From NCBI GenBank assembly GCA_007571365.1, contig RKRN01000283.1, positions 1 through 38,744 of the forward strand: a stretch of DNA of 38,744 nucleotides, read 5' to 3'. Origin of the DNA: Candidatus Latescibacterota bacterium (lineage in GTDB: Bacteria; Latescibacterota; UBA2968; UBA8231). A program made the position numbers and the translations under genes. Position 1 is the first letter of the stretch. Each line of letters opens with the position of its first letter. The notes under the pieces were generated by a model, which had not been told where the DNA came from, made no database searches, and was given only the letters and a program-made list of their open reading frames with translations. Of the stretch, positions 36,610-38,744 are shown piece by piece.

Positions 36610-36642
36610 GAAAATCTCCCCAATTCAAGTGTGGTATCGGTT

Positions 36643-37092
36643 CTAGCCCATCCACTCAACCCAGTAGGACCACGAGCGAATGACCGCGTTGCTGTACAGG
36701 CCAGCGACCACGTCGTCGGCCACAATGCCCCAGCCTCCGGGCAGTGCTTCTAGCTGCCGCGCCGGGGGCGGCTTGACAATATCGAAGGCGCGGAAGACGA
36801 AAAAACCCGCGATAACCACCCCAGCACTCGGGGGCAAAAATGCCACTGCAAAGAGAAAGCCCACCCCCTCGTCAATGACGACCCGCCCGGGATCCTCGCC
36901 CCATTCCGGGGCCACCCGGCCCGCGCTGTACACCCCAAGGGCCGAAGCGGCTAAAAGCACTCCGATCCATTCCAGCACGCCCAAAGCGGGAACAAACAAC
37001 CAGTACCACAAAGCGACAAACGCAGTGCCAGCCGTACCGGGTGCCCACGGGGCATAGCCGACGAAAAAGAGCGTGGCGAGCAGTCGGTTCAG
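36643..37092 (-). CDS. pgpA: Phosphatidylglycerophosphatase A, with probable CTG start
   Basis: Removes the phosphate from phosphatidylglycerophosphate to give phosphatidylglycerol. The family motif GYAPWAPGTAGT is coded upstream of the first ordinary start (TTG at 37011), so that start would delete essential sequence. In frame, a TAG stop at about 37107 leaves only CTG codons as candidates. The CTG at 37092 has AGGAG ten bases upstream and gives 149 aa. Later motifs include DPGRVVIDEGVGF (metal-binding DEG), FRAFDIVKPPP and GGWGIVADDVVAG, with membrane segments between. It follows pgsA, the preceding enzyme of the same pathway, by 26 bp. Family call is strong; the exact start is inferred. 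Confidence 0.85.
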   Translation of the reverse strand: MNRLLATLFFVGYAPWAPGTAGTAFVALWYWLFVPALGVLEWIGVLLAASALGVYSAGRVAPEWGEDPGRVVIDEGVGFLFAVAFLPPSAGVVIAGFFVFRAFDIVKPPPARQLEALPGGWGIVADDVVAGLYSNAVIRSWSYWVEWMG

Positions 37093-37118
37093 AAGAAACG
37101 CGCTCCTCTACGCCGCGC

Positions 37119-37721
37119 TCAAGGTTCCTTGTAGGAAGAAGTCGCACGGAACAGGTAGTGAAAACCCGACAGCAGCGTCAGCAACAGCACCCCCGCCAAC
37201 AGTGCATTGGCCAAAAGCTGGATTAGCTGGTCGTTGAGAAAAAAGAGATGACCTGCGGCAAAGCGCCCCATCGCCTCCTCAAGGCCAATGACGAAGAGTA
37301 TAAAGATAACCGTGAAAAGCTGGACCGCGGTCTTCCACTTGGCCAAGCGCGAAGTGACCATGGGGCGGCCCCGGTATATCCCGTAGAGGCGCATGCCCGT
37401 GATCAGGATGTCGCGCCCGACGATGGGCAAGACCAGCCAAAAATTGACCATTTTGTCCAACGCCAAAGCAATGAGTGCCGAAGTTACCAAGATCTTGTCG
37501 GCCAACGGGTCCAAAAAGCGGCCCAGCGGCGTTACTTGGTTGCCAGCGCGCGCTAGTTTGCCATCGTAGAAATCGGTCAGCGAGGCTGCGCTGAAGACGA
37601 CGAAGGCCAGGCTTTTCAGATACCAAGTATCGGCGAACAGTAGCAGCAAAAACAGCGGCGTCAAACCGATCCTGAGCGCAGTCAGTCCATTGGGCAAATT
37701 AAAAATATCGCGCCGGTCCAT
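37119..37721 (-). CDS. pgsA: CDP-diacylglycerol-glycerol-3-phosphate 3-phosphatidyltransferase
   Basis: A 200-aa integral membrane enzyme making phosphatidylglycerophosphate from CDP-diacylglycerol and glycerol-3-phosphate. The CDP-alcohol phosphotransferase motif is complete: DFYDGKLARAGNQVTPLGRFLDPLAD, read as D-x2-DG-x2-AR-x8-G-x3-D-x3-D. Several hydrophobic segments are present (about five or six). It begins LPNGLTALRIGLTP, as in the family. The start is the ATG at 37721, with GAGGG upstream, 7 bp after recR; a 10-codon upstream extension overlaps recR and is not used. It is paired with pgpA downstream. Confidence 0.95.
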   Translation of the reverse strand: MDRRDIFNLPNGLTALRIGLTPLFLLLLFADTWYLKSLAFVVFSAASLTDFYDGKLARAGNQVTPLGRFLDPLADKILVTSALIALALDKMVNFWLVLPIVGRDILITGMRLYGIYRGRPMVTSRLAKWKTAVQLFTVIFILFVIGLEEAMGRFAAGHLFFLNDQLIQLLANALLAGVLLLTLLSGFHYLFRATSSYKEP

Positions 37722-37728
37722 GGTTCCC

Positions 37729-38325
37729 TCACAGCGAAGATCGGCCGGCAAAGGCCAGCGAAAGAGTGACGCTGTCGGCCAAGTCCAAGTCCGCGCCCAC
37801 CGGCAGACCGCGTGCCAGCCTCGACACCTTGGTCAGCGGCATGAGTTGCTGCGCGATAAAGTGAGCGGTGGCATCGCCCTCGGCATTGGCGTTGAGCGCG
37901 AGCATTACCTCTTGGACGCCCTGCTGACGCACGCGTTCGACCAAGGAGTCAATGTGCAAATCCTCGGGCAGCACTCCGTCTTGTGGGGAGAGCACTCCGC
38001 CGAGCACGTGATACGCTCCAGAGTAAAACTGACTCATCTCAAAGGCCAACACGTCGCTGGCTTCGGCCACCACGCAGAGGAACTGCTGGTCGCGCCGAGT
38101 GTCTCGGCAGACTTCGCACAAGGGCTCGCCCTTTTGGGTGAAATTGTAGCAGGTGCCGCAGTGTTCGATTTGGTCTTTGGCGGCAATAAGGGCCTTAGCG
38201 AGCAACTCGGCTTCCTCGCGTGGCCTCTTGACCACGTAAAGCGCCAAGCGCTGCGCTGTCTTGCGACCGATACCGGGCAGCTTGGCAAATGCGACGATCA
38301 AATCTTCGAGCGCTAGAGGTTCCAT
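37729..38325 (-). CDS. recR: Recombination mediator RecR
   Basis: A 198-aa RecR, acting with RecO/RecF to load RecA at gaps. It has a helix-hairpin-helix (LAKLPGIGRKTAQRLALYVV), a four-Cys zinc finger (CGTCYNF...CEVCRD), and a Toprim domain (LCVVAEASDV; ALNANAEGDATAHFI). The usual Toprim Glu of VVE is present as Glu in VVAE. ATG start, 8 bp after the dnaX stop. The small ybaB gene that usually sits between dnaX and recR is missing here. Confidence 0.96.
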   Translation of the reverse strand: MEPLALEDLIVAFAKLPGIGRKTAQRLALYVVKRPREEAELLAKALIAAKDQIEHCGTCYNFTQKGEPLCEVCRDTRRDQQFLCVVAEASDVLAFEMSQFYSGAYHVLGGVLSPQDGVLPEDLHIDSLVERVRQQGVQEVMLALNANAEGDATAHFIAQQLMPLTKVSRLARGLPVGADLDLADSVTLSLAFAGRSSL

Positions 38326-38333
38326 GCGATTTC

Positions 38334-38744
38334 TCAGACTAACTCGCCGTCAAAAGTGTCGAGCACCGAACGGAGGGTGGGGTCGAATTCGGGCTGGCTC
38401 GTCGCCTGCGGGGCCGGTTGCTCTCCTTTCTTTGCGACCGCCTCTAAGCGCAGCCGCCACCCGTATTTTGCCTTAGCTATCTCTTCTACGCTTTCGCGGT
38501 TTTTGATCACTTGGGTCATGGCAAAGCGGTCGGCGGCACCAAAGCTCAGCTTGAGCACGTGGCCTTCTAGACTGTCTAAGGTCGCCTCATGGAGAAAAGA
38601 GGCCAGCGACCGCTTGGCGGCCCCCACGGCATTAACTAGCTCGGCCCAATTAGTACGCACTTGATCAAAGCTCGGTGCGGCAACACGAGCGACATTATTG
38701 GACTCGGCCGGAGCAGCGACTTGTTGCTGGGCCGGGGGTTGCGG
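38334..38744 (-). CDS. dnaX: DNA polymerase III subunit gamma/tau, C-terminal part (gene cut by window edge)
   Basis: The frame is open to the window edge, so the N-terminal ATPase is missing. Visible are about 136 codons: a Pro/Gln/Ala-rich linker (PQPPAQQQVAAPAE), then a globular tau C-terminal-like domain starting FDQVRTNWAELVNAV. Its motifs KRSLASFLHEA, LEGHVLKLSFG and KNRESVEEIAKAKYG are characteristic of bacterial DnaX C-terminal sequences. It ends with TGA directly before recR; dnaX-(ybaB)-recR is a classical order, which supports the assignment. It loads the sliding clamp and bridges polymerase cores. The GTG at 38660 is internal, not the gene start. Confidence 0.85.
   Translation of the reverse strand, partial: PQPPAQQQVAAPAESNNVARVAAPSFDQVRTNWAELVNAVGAAKRSLASFLHEATLDSLEGHVLKLSFGAADRFAMTQVIKNRESVEEIAKAKYGWRLRLEAVAKKGEQPAPQATSQPEFDPTLRSVLDTFDGELV

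Noticed and set aside
36610..36642. LexA/SOS box before recA
   Set aside because: No palindromic GAAC-N4-GTTC or CTG-N10-CAG type site is present in the short gap.

Overview
The window is about 38.7 kb of GC-rich bacterial DNA with dense coding, nearly all on the minus strand. Only the Rieske gene, one AAA ATPase and hemH are on the plus strand. Non-ATG starts (GTG, TTG, probably one CTG) and stop/start overlaps of 1-4 bases are frequent. A bacterial geranylgeranylglyceryl-phosphate synthase-like gene, an FCB-type outer-membrane beta-barrel gene, CRTAC1/FG-GAP and SUMF1-domain secreted proteins, and short dispersed palindromes together suggest an uncultured member of the FCB group (for example Latescibacterota or a relative). 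This placement is an inference; no rRNA gene is present.

Right part (38744 to 25456, read leftward): a long, tightly packed minus-strand gene run, dnaX(partial)-recR-pgsA-pgpA-recA-recX-alaS-GGGP synthase-ptsH-ptsI-metK-lipoprotein-outer-membrane barrel. It combines DNA repair and replication, phospholipid head-group synthesis, a possible ether-lipid step, PTS phosphorelay proteins, methionine activation and an unrecognised envelope pair. Most junctions are 0-12 bp or overlapping; the widest is 33 bp.

Middle (25301 to 18496): clpB, an HtrA/DegP protease, a rhamnosidase-like six-hairpin protein and a small serine esterase form a second minus-strand run of proteostasis and hydrolase genes. hemH (plus strand) and a P-loop kinase-like gene (minus strand) diverge from about 17.4 kb. 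Next comes a CusCBA-type copper/silver efflux operon (16548 to 9492), headed by a small exported Cys/His-rich protein.

Left part: between the Rieske gene (5599-7419) and the end of cusA lies a 2.07-kb accessory insert. It carries an intact DUF4143 AAA ATPase and, convergent to it, a decayed ATPase/PD-(D/E)XK-nuclease gene. The insert is bounded by a perfect 95-bp direct repeat that is a second copy of the 3' end of the Rieske gene, and this is the clearest structural oddity in the window. Further left are a sugar-phosphate-isomerase-like TIM barrel gene ending inside a perfect 42-bp palindrome, glnS, and a translationally coupled SUMF1-domain/CRTAC1-like secreted pair. The 454-bp gap at 5145-5598 has a 17-bp direct repeat flanking a 195-bp segment with inverted repeats.
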